From contig JADKAS010000004.1 of NCBI GenBank assembly GCA_016715245.1, positions 227,400 to 291,399 on the forward strand: DNA of 64,000 nt, read 5' to 3'. The stretch comes from Saprospiraceae bacterium (GTDB lineage: Bacteria; Bacteroidota; Bacteroidia; Chitinophagales; Saprospiraceae). The notes beneath the pieces are model-generated. The model was not told where the DNA came from. It did no database searches and saw only the letters and a list, made by a program, of their open reading frames with translations. A program made the position numbers and the translations under genes. Positions 45,933-55,052 of this stretch are shown here, piece by piece; within the stretch, counting starts at the first letter, position 1, and every line of letters begins with the position of its first letter.

Positions 45933-46613
45933 CTATTCTTCCTCATCTTTGATTGATTTTTTGAGAATAGTACCTAATTGTTTTAAGAAGTCAATAAACT
46001 CTTCAGGAGTGGAAAATGACTTTTCAGATAATTTTTGCTGAAATGAATCCATCAACCATTGAGCAGAATCCATTCTCTTCGTCAGTTTATGTATATCACC
46101 GGAATTCCAGTATCCGAATTCGTCTGTCAGCGAAAAATCTTTAAGAAATTTATTGCTCAGATATCTGATCAACTCCAGAAGTTGAACATAATCTGTACTT
46201 TTTTTACTGTAGTTTTTGATTGAAACCTGATGGATAATATCTTCAAGATTAAAATCTTTGTTGTTTTCAGAAATGACGGGTTCGGGATTGTCGTCATTTA
46301 GGTCTAACTGAACTGTTATTACTTTGATTTCTTTGTTGCCACCCTCTTTAGATAAAATATCTTTCAGCATTGGATTGCATATTTTTCCTGTGCTGTCAAA
46401 GACAAATGAAACCGGTTCACATAATGGTGGGGTCAAAATGATTCCATAGTCTTTATCATTTTGGGTTTCCGTAAACTGATTATCCGGAAAAGAATTTTCA
46501 AAAACCTTCACTTTCCATCTCAATGTGTCACAAATGTCTTCAATTTCAAATATCAAATCTGAAAGTAATGAAGCCTCTTTGAGGCTGCCTTTATAGTGAA
46601 AACTTAGGGCCAT
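45933..46613 (-). CDS. Protein of unknown function
   Basis: A 226-residue soluble protein without signal peptide or membrane helix. The start MALSFHYKGSLKEASLLSDLIFEIEDIC and the phrase YGIILTPPLCEPVSFVFDSTGKICNPM are distinctive but match no family that I can name. An acidic patch (LDLNDDNPEPVISENNKDF) is followed by a helical C-terminus ending EEE. It is well separated from its neighbours (REP-like gap on one side, glycerate kinase on the other) and probably has its own promoter. Confidence 0.7.
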   Translation of the reverse strand: MALSFHYKGSLKEASLLSDLIFEIEDICDTLRWKVKVFENSFPDNQFTETQNDKDYGIILTPPLCEPVSFVFDSTGKICNPMLKDILSKEGGNKEIKVITVQLDLNDDNPEPVISENNKDFNLEDIIHQVSIKNYSKKSTDYVQLLELIRYLSNKFLKDFSLTDEFGYWNSGDIHKLTKRMDSAQWLMDSFQQKLSEKSFSTPEEFIDFLKQLGTILKKSIKDEEE

Positions 46614-46732
46614 AAAGCAAAGATATAATTTTTATTAATTCAGCCATTACTTGAAAAGAAAATCAAATGTATTGAAAATATATGTTTTATCAAAAGTACC
46701 GTCATAATGAATAAAAAAGCTCCAACCATAAT

Positions 46733-47434
46733 TTATTTTTCTTCTTTTATATAAATTCCTATCTTTTTACCAACTTCATAAAGAAGAGATTCCGCTTCCT
46801 TCATGGCAACTTCTCCTGAAATTTTTTTATTTACAAGGCTGAATATTTTAGGGCTTCCATTTTTTTTATGCAAGTGAGGCGTGATTTTATTTTCACCACA
46901 GACCACGATAACTTTTTTATCACCGCGTTTGGCATACTCCAGAATAGAGCCTACTACCTTGCCCTTAAAACTCTGAGAATCAAAACATCCTTCACCGGTA
47001 ATGATCCAATCTGCTTTTGAAATCTCACTTTTCAATTGAAATAAGCGTTCAAAAAAATGCATGCCCTTCTCCATTTTTGCGTTAAAAAAAAACAAAGAGG
47101 CGAAGCCCAAACCTCCTGCCGCTCCACTGCCTTTTGATTGAATGGATGTTTTATTATGCAAAACCTTTTTTACCAGATGACTATAATTTTTCATTCCTTC
47201 TTCCATTAATGGTAAATCTTCCTCTTTGGCCCCTTTTTGAGAAGCAAAAATAAAAGTTGCTCCAGTTGAACCCAATAATGGATTAACAACATCACTCCAT
47301 GTATAAAATGTAATATTTTGAAAGTCCGGTTTTTCCGGAATTTTTACATTTTTAATTTTTATAAGATTTCCCCCGCATGGACTCATTAAATTTCCTTCTT
47401 CGTTATAAAACTTTACTCCCAGTTCAGACATCAT
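46733..47434 (-). CDS. Glycerate kinase, 3' fragment (frameshifted)
   Basis: C-terminal 233 residues of a glycerate kinase of the GlxK/GarK type (phosphorylates D-glycerate with ATP). The GSGAAGGLGFASLFFF segment and ADWIITGEGCFDSQSFKGKVVG are typical of the second domain. As annotated by frame it would start at ATG 47434, but the conserved GGSGTSDGGAGMMSELG motif straddles the border with the next frame and is recovered by adding one base. See 47431-47862. Full gene 46733-47862, 376 residues. Confidence 0.9.
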   Translation of the reverse strand: MMSELGVKFYNEEGNLMSPCGGNLIKIKNVKIPEKPDFQNITFYTWSDVVNPLLGSTGATFIFASQKGAKEEDLPLMEEGMKNYSHLVKKVLHNKTSIQSKGSGAAGGLGFASLFFFNAKMEKGMHFFERLFQLKSEISKADWIITGEGCFDSQSFKGKVVGSILEYAKRGDKKVIVVCGENKITPHLHKKNGSPKIFSLVNKKISGEVAMKEAESLLYEVGKKIGIYIKEEK

Positions 47435-47862
47435 GCCTGCGCCCCCATCAGAAGTACCGCTGCCCCCAAAAAAAGATGGATTTGTTTTGATCCCTTTCGA
47501 ATGGCGTCATTTATCATCATTCCCAAACCTCTTGATGATGTGACGAATGGATTTTTTTCTTCATTTTTCAGTAATGTAATTCCACAAGTAGCTGCAGATT
47601 CAATATAGGCGGAGCCATCGTCACTGATGGCATATTCAGCTTTCAAAGAACGATTCAAAGGATCAACGCACAGTACAGATTGAGTTTTTAATGAGGTATG
47701 TAACTTTATAATTTCGAGGGAACCTTCTCCTCCATCTGAGATAGGTTTTAAAGTGAAATCATAATTTCCTTTTATATGTAAAATTCCGGCATGCAGAGCC
47801 TTACATACTTGAGGAGCTGAAATCGAGCCTTTGAATGAATCACAAACAATCAGAATCCTCAT
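47431..47862 (-). CDS. Glycerate kinase, 5' fragment (frameshifted)
   Basis: N-terminal 143 residues of the glycerate kinase: MRILIVCDSFKGSISAPQVCKALHAGI, PISDGGEGSLEII, and TSRGLGMMINDAIRKGSKQIHLFLG. In the intact family the sequence then reads GGSGTSDGGAG; here a loss of one base at the run of five G (plus-strand C-run 47463-47467, beside seven A at 47468-47474) shifts the frame to a premature stop. Both halves together have the normal length, so the gene is probably intact in the organism. Neighbours do not suggest a pathway. Confidence 0.9.
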   Translation of the reverse strand: MRILIVCDSFKGSISAPQVCKALHAGILHIKGNYDFTLKPISDGGEGSLEIIKLHTSLKTQSVLCVDPLNRSLKAEYAISDDGSAYIESAATCGITLLKNEEKNPFVTSSRGLGMMINDAIRKGSKQIHLFLGAAVLLMGAQA

Positions 47863-48058
47863 GAACGTTATTTTTATAATTGATGTCGTCTGTTATCATT
47901 TAATTTAACTTTTAGTTGTAAAAAAAGAAAAAACTTATAATTTTACCAATTATATCAGCAAAATTTTAGTAGAATATTTTGGTGATGAAAACAGGACTTT
48001 TTAAATTGAACTGTAAAATTCTTTTTTTTTATCTGTATTGTCCATATATAATCATATA

Positions 48059-49690
48059 ATGAAACAAATCATTTATTTTTTTTGGCTTCTAATCCTTGTT
48101 TTGCCAAACATGGGTTTATGTCAGATTATCACCATTGATCCGATAGGTGCCGGAGACAACGATCCGGTTACCATTATTTTTGATGCCAGTCAGGGCAACA
48201 AGGAACTTATTGGTGAAAATAAAATTTATATGCATCACGTAGTAGTGACGGACCGTCCTGACGGCACTGACTGGAAATATGTAAAAGGAAACTGGGGCGC
48301 AGATGATGGTATTGGTCTGATGACTCGTGTTGATGGACAACACAATAAATGGAAAATTTCATTTACCCCAAATATCAGAACATACTTCAATGTACCTGTT
48401 TCGGATAACATATACAGAATTTCATGCGTATTTAGAAGTGCCGATGGCAATAAAAAAGGAACTATCCCTCCGGGAGATTATGGATGGGGAACAGTGACTT
48501 CAAATTTTGATATTTATATTAATCTGGATGCAGGGGACTATATCCAGTTTAACCAGCCTTTTAATGATTTTGGTATATATAACCCAAATGAAAAATTGAC
48601 CATTCAGGCAACGGCTTCATCCAACGTCAGTGAAATGAAAATCTGGCTGGACCAAGGAAACGGTTTTGAAACAAAAGCAATAATTAATTCAGGTAAAAAT
48701 ATTTCCTATGAATATTCAATAACCCAAACTGAGGAATTAGGTATAAAGATTACTGCCAAAATAAATGGAGTCGACCTTCAGACCGAAAAAAGTTTCGATA
48801 TATTGTTAAAAAAACCAAATATAGATGAACCGAGGCCGACCGGAACCCTTCAAGGGGTTACGTATATGCCTGATGAAAGTTCTGTACGTTTATGTTTACT
48901 GGCTCCTCAAAAAGATTATGTGTATGCCGTAGGTGATTTTTCGGAATGGAAGGTCAAGGAAGAATTTCAGATGAAAAAAGATGGTGAATTCTTCTGGATT
49001 GACATACATAATCTGACTCCCGGAAAACCATACCTTTATCAATTTTGGATAAATGGAGAACTAAAGATTGCTGACCCTTATGCACATCAGATAGCTGATC
49101 CCTGGAATGATAAATGGATAGAGCCTGAAATATTTCCTAACCTGCCTGACTACCGAAAAGAAGAAAATGGTATTGCTTCAGTCCTGCAAACCGGCCAGAT
49201 TCCTTATTCCTGGTCAGCGTCAGAAAATGAATGGAAAAAGCCGAATGTAGATCATTTGGTCATTTATGAACTTCATATCCGGGATTTTTTAAAATCCCAT
49301 TCGTATAAAGATTTAACAGACACACTTAGTTATTTAAAAAGATTGGGTATTAACGCCATTGAATTAATGCCTATAAACGAATTTGAAGGAAACGATTCCT
49401 GGGGGTATAACCCTTCTTTTTATTTTGCTGTAGATAAATATTACGGTACTAAAAATGACCTCAAAAAATTTATAGATATTGCCCATCAGCAAGGAATGGC
49501 CGTTATCCTGGATATTGTATTAAATCATGCTTTTGGTCAAAGTCCTATGGTTCAGATGTATTTTGATAAGTCTGCCAACAAACCCACAGGTAATAATCCC
49601 TGGTTTTACAGAGAATATGTGGGTCCATATGACTGGGGTATGATTTCAACCACGATAGTCAATATACAAAAAACTTTGTTGATGATGTAA
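48059..49690 (+). CDS. Exported alpha-amylase-family (GH13) enzyme, 5' fragment (frameshifted)
   Basis: Signal peptide (MKQIIYFFWLLILVLPNMGLC) from ATG 48059, preferred to 48038 because it gives a clean signal. Then a ~110-residue module (YMHHVVVTDRPDGTDW to VFRSADGNKKGT), a linker domain, a CBM48-like domain (SVRLCLLAPQKDYVYAVGDFSEW, PYLYQFWINGELKIADPYA), and the start of the GH13 barrel (VDHLVIYELHIRDF, GINAIELMPINEFEGNDSWGYNPSFYFA, region I DIVLNHAF). The frame is lost at GDWG: one more G in the run 49635-49638 continues into YDFNHDSQ and the second fragment. Secreted amylases of this kind degrade alpha-glucans. Confidence 0.88.
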   Translation: MKQIIYFFWLLILVLPNMGLCQIITIDPIGAGDNDPVTIIFDASQGNKELIGENKIYMHHVVVTDRPDGTDWKYVKGNWGADDGIGLMTRVDGQHNKWKISFTPNIRTYFNVPVSDNIYRISCVFRSADGNKKGTIPPGDYGWGTVTSNFDIYINLDAGDYIQFNQPFNDFGIYNPNEKLTIQATASSNVSEMKIWLDQGNGFETKAIINSGKNISYEYSITQTEELGIKITAKINGVDLQTEKSFDILLKKPNIDEPRPTGTLQGVTYMPDESSVRLCLLAPQKDYVYAVGDFSEWKVKEEFQMKKDGEFFWIDIHNLTPGKPYLYQFWINGELKIADPYAHQIADPWNDKWIEPEIFPNLPDYRKEENGIASVLQTGQIPYSWSASENEWKKPNVDHLVIYELHIRDFLKSHSYKDLTDTLSYLKRLGINAIELMPINEFEGNDSWGYNPSFYFAVDKYYGTKNDLKKFIDIAHQQGMAVILDIVLNHAFGQSPMVQMYFDKSANKPTGNNPWFYREYVGPYDWGMISTTIVNIQKTLLMM

Positions 49691-49803
49691 ATCGTTTCTG
49701 GATAAATGAATTTCACTTTGATGGATTCAGGTTTGATTTTACAAAAGGATTTACAAGTTCAGAGTATCTGTTTGAAGGATACAATCCCTCCAGAATCGCC
49801 CTT

Positions 49804-51729
49804 TTGAAAAGAATGGCAGATAAAATTTGGGGAAATCAGCCGGACGTCTATGTAATTCTTGAACACTGGGGATGGGGCAATGAAGAAAAAGAACTATCCG
49901 ATTACGGAATGAAACTGTGGAGTGGCAGAGGTCATGATTTTGTTCCACCTAGCACAGGCAAACCTGAACAGGGCTCGTTTGCTTATATGTTTGCAGACTC
50001 CCATGTGGCATTTTTCAACAGTCATGATGAAAGAAGGATTGCAGAACATTGTCTGAAAGAAGGAAAATCTGAACAAGCCTACAATATTAAAACTCCGGAA
50101 ATTATGTATGAAAGGGTAAAAATGGCTGCCGTATTTACATATCTGCAACCCGGCCCAAAAATGATCTGGCAGTTTGACGAATTAGGTTACGATATAGACA
50201 TTAATTTTAATGGACGAACCGGTCGAAAACCATATGTATGGGGTGAAGGAAGCCTGAAATATTATGACGATCCTCTCAGACAATATATTTATGAAACATA
50301 TAAGGTTGTTCTGAAACTGAGAGAAACCATAACGCCTGAAAAACTTTTGAATGCTATTAAAGACCATAAAGATACAGGTAAAACCCGAAAATTAAGTTAT
50401 AGTCATGCTGATTTTAAACTTTTGGTCTTCGGTAATTTTGGAACATCTGATGAAAGTATATCCCCAAAATTTACGAAAACCGGAAAGTGGTATAATTACA
50501 TCACCGGAGACAGCATTATAGTTGAAAATGTAAACCAAACCATAAATTTGAAGCCGGGAGAATGGCACATTTATTCCACAACAAAGTATTCAGACGGTTT
50601 TCCTGATATTGTTGAAACCTTCGACAATCCTGTTACGATAAGTCCTTATCCTTTTACGCCTGATCAGGAAATCACGATTACTTTTGACGCTAAAAAAGCT
50701 TCAAAAAAAGGCAGTGCAGGATTAATAAATGCAAATAAAGTATACATACATTCGGGCATTGTAGATGATATTAAAAAACCCAACGAATTTACCAATACCA
50801 TTGGTAATCTTTTGGACGATGGTGTAGGCCAAATGGTAAATAAAGGAAATGATGTCTGGGAAATCAAAATCAAACCCAGAAATTATTATTCTATCCCAAC
50901 AACGGAGAACGTTAGTCATCTGGGAATGTATTTCAGAAATGAAGACAATACAAGATTTGGTTATGGCTTCAGAAATTCGATTATTGTTACCAATGTAATT
51001 TCGACAGATCCGATTGTTACCATAACCCCGTCGGCATTTTCTGCAACTACACCCATTAAGATAACGTATCATGCGGACAGAGGCAACAGGGAATTATTTA
51101 ATGCTCCTGTTATATATATGCATAGCGGTGTGAGTAAATCTGAAAATCAAACACCTCCCATAAGTGGATGGCAAAATGTAATAGGCGTCTGGGGACAGGA
51201 CACTGGCCCCGGAAAAATGACTAAAGTTCAGGGTACCAATCAATGGGAAATTTCCTTTACCTCTGCTGATTATTACAATCTAAAGGATGATGAATTTCCA
51301 TATTGGATTACTGCGGTATTCAGAAGTGCTGACGGAAATATAAAAGGCACCGGACCTGAAGGGCCAATGCCAAATGGTTATATTTCTGAAAATCTGGATT
51401 ATTATATAAAAAACAATTATGTGGAAATGGTAGACACATCATCTGCAACATTTGTGATTTATCCAAATCCTGCAGAGAATCGGCTATTCTTCAAAAACAT
51501 ATCTTCTGAAAACCTGATTTTGTATATATATGATGTCAAGGGCATAAAAATCAGTACCAGAAAAATTCTGACTTCTGAAGGACTTGATGTAAGTTATCTG
51601 CCAACCGGAATGTATATTTTACAGATTAATGACGGTTCCAATCAACTTTTACTAAATTTGTTAAAAATTAAATTTATTTATAATGCCAACTACAAATCAA
51701 ATACAAAATGCCATTCAAAACGGATATGA
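49804..51729 (+). CDS. Exported alpha-amylase-family (GH13) enzyme, 3' fragment with T9SS type A sorting domain (frameshifted twice)
   Basis: Continuation of the 48059 gene; coding resumes by about 49639, where FHFDGFRFDFTKGF holds the region II nucleophile Asp. Region III is VYVILEHWGW (acid/base Glu) and region IV is FFNSHDERR. After the barrel come two further modules like that at the N-terminus (VYIHSGIVDD, then VIYMHSGVSKS to VFRSADGNIKGT) and a type A T9SS sorting domain (FVIYPNPAENRLFF, LILYIYDVKGIKIS, YLPTGMYILQINDG). This frame runs to 51729, overlapping the next gene. An extra T in 51647-51650 gives the normal T9SS end TKFVKN with stop at 51671, 11 bases before the next ATG. Intact protein 1204 residues, 48059-51671. 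Confidence 0.85.
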   Translation: MKRMADKIWGNQPDVYVILEHWGWGNEEKELSDYGMKLWSGRGHDFVPPSTGKPEQGSFAYMFADSHVAFFNSHDERRIAEHCLKEGKSEQAYNIKTPEIMYERVKMAAVFTYLQPGPKMIWQFDELGYDIDINFNGRTGRKPYVWGEGSLKYYDDPLRQYIYETYKVVLKLRETITPEKLLNAIKDHKDTGKTRKLSYSHADFKLLVFGNFGTSDESISPKFTKTGKWYNYITGDSIIVENVNQTINLKPGEWHIYSTTKYSDGFPDIVETFDNPVTISPYPFTPDQEITITFDAKKASKKGSAGLINANKVYIHSGIVDDIKKPNEFTNTIGNLLDDGVGQMVNKGNDVWEIKIKPRNYYSIPTTENVSHLGMYFRNEDNTRFGYGFRNSIIVTNVISTDPIVTITPSAFSATTPIKITYHADRGNRELFNAPVIYMHSGVSKSENQTPPISGWQNVIGVWGQDTGPGKMTKVQGTNQWEISFTSADYYNLKDDEFPYWITAVFRSADGNIKGTGPEGPMPNGYISENLDYYIKNNYVEMVDTSSATFVIYPNPAENRLFFKNISSENLILYIYDVKGIKISTRKILTSEGLDVSYLPTGMYILQINDGSNQLLLNLLKIKFIYNANYKSNTKCHSKRI

Positions 51730-52468
51730 ATTCAGAACAGGACATTATATATCCAAATCATTTGAATTTTTTAAAGAAAGAGCAGGAGAATTTATAGGAT
51801 TTACTGTGGTGTATTTAATTATTTCTCTGATTACAGGAGTTATTCCGATTGTTGGCACGCTGATTTCTATAGTAATATCAGGACCACTGAGTTTAGGTGC
51901 CGTGATTTACACCCACAAAATGCAAAACGATCAGGACCTGGCTTTTGCTGGCTTTTTTGATGGATTTAAAAAATTTACGAATCTTTTTGTTACGTATTTA
52001 TTTCAGATTCTGATCTATATTATACTTGCCATACCTTTATTTATTATGGTTGGTTTTGAAGTCCTGCAAGCAGTAATGAGTGGCGATGAAGAATCTGTCC
52101 TGGAATTTGGAAAAATAATAGTGGGAAGTTTAAGTATTTTTGCTGTTATGGGGGTTGTATTTTTGTATGTAGGAATTAGCTTGAGGTGGTCTTTACACTT
52201 GGCTTATTTTTTCAATTATTCTCCATTGGAAGCCATTAAAGAAAGTTTTGTCATCGTCAACAAACGATGGTTTGCACATTTTGGTTTTATATTATTTTGT
52301 ATTCTTATCGGTTTATTGGGTATATTGGCACTATTTATAGGTTTGTTGGTGGCTATTCCCATCATTTCAATTTCAGATTATATAGGTTTTGCTGAAGTTA
52401 CAGGTTTGAACGAAGAAGAACAAGTTGAGGATTTTAAGGAGTTTGGTAACATTGATGATATTTCATAA
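51683..52468 (+). CDS. Polytopic membrane protein of unknown function
   Basis: A 261-residue protein with about six hydrophobic helices (for example FIGFTVVYLIISLITGVIPIVGTLISIVI, FGFILFCILIGLLGILALFIGLLVAIPIISI), short polar N-terminus and acidic C-terminal tail. It resembles the loosely defined DUF975/DUF2189-type membrane proteins (glycerophosphoryl-diester phosphodiesterase membrane-domain-like), but I cannot be specific. It follows the amylase gene by 11 bases after the corrected stop and may be co-transcribed, with no evident functional link. Confidence 0.72.
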   Translation: MPTTNQIQNAIQNGYEFRTGHYISKSFEFFKERAGEFIGFTVVYLIISLITGVIPIVGTLISIVISGPLSLGAVIYTHKMQNDQDLAFAGFFDGFKKFTNLFVTYLFQILIYIILAIPLFIMVGFEVLQAVMSGDEESVLEFGKIIVGSLSIFAVMGVVFLYVGISLRWSLHLAYFFNYSPLEAIKESFVIVNKRWFAHFGFILFCILIGLLGILALFIGLLVAIPIISISDYIGFAEVTGLNEEEQVEDFKEFGNIDDIS

Positions 52469-52547
52469 TAAAAACTTTGTGTAAAATTTGTATATCATTA
52501 GACTATTCTATTACTTTGCGTCTTCATAAAATCTTAAATTTATTTTT

Positions 52548-52787
52548 ATGTCTACAATCGCAGAAAGAGTAAAAAAAATAATTATTGACAAATTAGGTGT
52601 CGATGCTGATGAAGTTACCATCGAAGCAAGCTTTACAAATGACCTGGGAGCTGATTCCCTTGATACAGTAGAGTTAATTATGGAATTGGAAAAAGAATTT
52701 GACGTTTCTATTCCGGATGATCAGGCTGAAAAAATTCAGACTGTAGGTCAGGCTATCGATTTTATAGAATCCCATACAGGAAACTAA
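52548..52787 (+). CDS. acpP: Acyl carrier protein
   Basis: A 79-residue acidic carrier of growing fatty acyl chains, activated by 4'-phosphopantetheine on Ser37 in GADSLDTVELIMELEKEF. Length and sequence are canonical. It precedes fabF and rnc in the conserved order acpP-fabF-rnc, though a terminator separates it from fabF. Confidence 0.98.
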   Translation: MSTIAERVKKIIIDKLGVDADEVTIEASFTNDLGADSLDTVELIMELEKEFDVSIPDDQAEKIQTVGQAIDFIESHTGN

Positions 52788-52807
52788 TTTTTTTAAAAAA
52801 CATAAAG

Positions 52808-52841
52808 TGTCCGTTAGAATATTTTCTATCGGGCATTTTTT
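52808..52841 (+). terminator. Terminator after acpP
   Basis: TGTCCGTTAGAA and TTCTATCGGGCA form a 12-base-pair stem with one mismatch and a 4-base loop, followed by six T. It allows acpP to be expressed far above fabF. Confidence 0.8.
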
Positions 52842-52969
52842 ATTTTGTAAAGTGCAGGAAATTGTTTTTTGATTGATTTCTTTGACATTCCTCAGAAAAA
52901 TTATGTTCTATATTTGTTTTTGACAAAAAAAAGAAGGATTTTTGACCCAATATAATACAAACGTTACTT

Positions 52970-54214
52970 ATGCGTAGAGTTGTTGTTACAGGAGTTGGTG
53001 CATTAACTCCAATTGGAAATACTTATGAAGAGTATAAGGAAAGTCTGAAAAGAGGAATAAGTGGGGCCAGTCTTATTACAAAATTTGATGCTTCAAACTT
53101 TAAGGTTAAATTCGCTTGTGAACTAAAAAATACTGACTACGAACATATTTTGCCAAAAAAAGAAGCCAGAAGAATGGATTCTTTTACAATATATGCCATG
53201 GTAGCAACGCATGAGGCCCTTGAAATGTCTGGTTTGGATCTTGAAAAAACTGACCTTGACCGGGCAGGTGTTGTCTGGGGTAGTGGTATCGGCGGATTTG
53301 AAACAATGGAACATGACATGACCGAAGCAGCCTTAAGCGTTGGAGAGCCAAGATATAGTCCTTTTCTTATTCCAAAATTGATTGCTGACATTGCTCCAGG
53401 TCAGATTTCGATTAAATACGGCTTCAGAGGTATTAATTTTGCCACCGTTTCAGCCTGTGCATCTTCTACACACGCAATTGCCGTTTCTTTTGATTATATT
53501 AGAATGGGAAGAGCCGATATTATGGTCACCGGAGGTTCAGAAGCTGCCATTACCAGAGCAAGTGTCGGAGGATTCACTTCGATGAAAGCTATGTCCGAGA
53601 GAAATGATGATCCGTCTACAGCATCCAGACCATTTGATGTAGATAGAGATGGATTTGTATTGGGCGAAGGCGCAGGTGCACTTATTCTGGAAGAATATGA
53701 ACATGCCAAAAAAAGAGGCGCCCGTATTTTGGCTGAAGTGGTTGGCGTCGGAATGACAGCAGATGCCTACCATATGACGGCTCCTCATCCAGAAGGTATT
53801 GGTGCAAGAAATGTCATGGCATTGGCCATTAAAGACGCCGGTTTACGCATTGAAGATATTGATTATATTAATGTTCACGGTACTTCAACTCCTCTGGGAG
53901 ATATTGCTGAAACCAAAGCCATTCAGCAGTTATTCAAAGAACATGCTTATGATTTAAATATAAGCAGCACAAAATCAATGACAGGACATTTACTTGGTGG
54001 TGCCGGAGCAATTGAAGCAATAGCTTGCATAGCCGCTCTTCAGGATAATTTTGTTCCTCCTACGATCAATCATTTTAATGATGATCCGGCTATTGACAAC
54101 AAACTTAATTTTACATTCAATACTCTGCAGGAAAAAAAATTGAACTGCGTTTTAAGTAATACTTTTGGTTTTGGCGGGCATAATGCATCCGTTCTCCTGA
54201 AAAAATTTGAGTGA
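52970..54214 (+). CDS. fabF: Beta-ketoacyl-ACP synthase II
   Basis: Condensing enzyme of fatty-acid elongation that joins malonyl-ACP to acyl-ACP. The catalytic triad sits at Cys163 (VSACASSTHAI), His303 (NVHGTSTPLGD) and His340 (GHLLGGAGAIE), the same numbering as the E. coli enzyme. At 414 residues it is full-length. Its TGA overlaps the rnc GTG start by four bases, so the two are translationally coupled. Confidence 0.98.
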   Translation: MRRVVVTGVGALTPIGNTYEEYKESLKRGISGASLITKFDASNFKVKFACELKNTDYEHILPKKEARRMDSFTIYAMVATHEALEMSGLDLEKTDLDRAGVVWGSGIGGFETMEHDMTEAALSVGEPRYSPFLIPKLIADIAPGQISIKYGFRGINFATVSACASSTHAIAVSFDYIRMGRADIMVTGGSEAAITRASVGGFTSMKAMSERNDDPSTASRPFDVDRDGFVLGEGAGALILEEYEHAKKRGARILAEVVGVGMTADAYHMTAPHPEGIGARNVMALAIKDAGLRIEDIDYINVHGTSTPLGDIAETKAIQQLFKEHAYDLNISSTKSMTGHLLGGAGAIEAIACIAALQDNFVPPTINHFNDDPAIDNKLNFTFNTLQEKKLNCVLSNTFGFGGHNASVLLKKFE

Positions 54215-54933
54215 TTTTGGATTTAATAATTCGTTTATTTAACAGATATATATCTAAAGACAGAGAGGTTGTAAACCGTCTCAGGCCTATTATAGGATTC
54301 ACGCCAACCAGAATTAATCTGTTTAAAACGGCCTTCTACCATAGATCAATGAATAATGATTCGCCAAAAAAAACTTCGAATGAAAGACTTGAATTTTTAG
54401 GTGATGCCATTTTATCAACCATCGTTGCAGAATATCTTTTTAAAAAATATCCGAATAAAGACGAAGGCTTTCTGACCAAAATGAGGTCAAAAATTGTAAA
54501 AAGACAAACCCTGAATGAAATTGCTGACAAGATGGGACTCGATGTGATATTAGCTGATTACAGCTTAGGAAAACTCAGCAGTTCTATGTTGGGAAATGCT
54601 TTTGAAGCGCTTATAGGCGCGGTTTATATTGAGTTTGGTTATGAAAAAACAAAAAATTATGTTATCCGCAATATCCTCATGAAATATCTGGATATCATAG
54701 AGTTGGAATCCAAGGACGACAATCACAAATCTCAGTTATTGGAATGGTGTCAAAAAAATGGTAAGGAAATTAATTTCGTCACGCTTGCCAAATTTAAACT
54801 TGATAAAAGGGATTGTTTTAAAGTTGCCGTTTTAGTAGATGGTAAAGAAATGGCTACTGCAGAAGATTTTAATAAAAAATCCGCTGAACAAAATGCATCT
54901 TCCAAAGCGATAAGTATCCTGGAAATTATTTAA
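54211..54933 (+). CDS. rnc: Ribonuclease III
   Basis: Double-strand-specific endoribonuclease for rRNA and mRNA processing. The catalytic domain shows ERLEFLGDAILSTIVAEYLF (metal-binding Glu and Asp) and GNAFEALIGAVYIEFGY with the second acidic pair; the C-terminal ~70 residues form the double-stranded-RNA-binding domain (SQLLEWCQKNGKEINF, AEQNASSKAISILE). The start is GTG 54211, overlapping fabF. Length (240) is normal. Confidence 0.96.
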   Translation: MILDLIIRLFNRYISKDREVVNRLRPIIGFTPTRINLFKTAFYHRSMNNDSPKKTSNERLEFLGDAILSTIVAEYLFKKYPNKDEGFLTKMRSKIVKRQTLNEIADKMGLDVILADYSLGKLSSSMLGNAFEALIGAVYIEFGYEKTKNYVIRNILMKYLDIIELESKDDNHKSQLLEWCQKNGKEINFVTLAKFKLDKRDCFKVAVLVDGKEMATAEDFNKKSAEQNASSKAISILEII

Positions 54934-55052
54934 TTTACTGTAATCTGTTAAAACTCTTTTTTATCTTTTGCTATTATTTTATTCATTTCCAAAACCATTT
55001 GTTCATCAATTTATTATAAGTAGGAACATAGTTGTTATTCCAAAATAAGAAT

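Noticed and set aside
49690..49804. Two separate amylase genes
   Set aside because: The GH13 regions I to IV are split across the frames and the missing region II lies in the gap in a shifted frame, so this is one gene.
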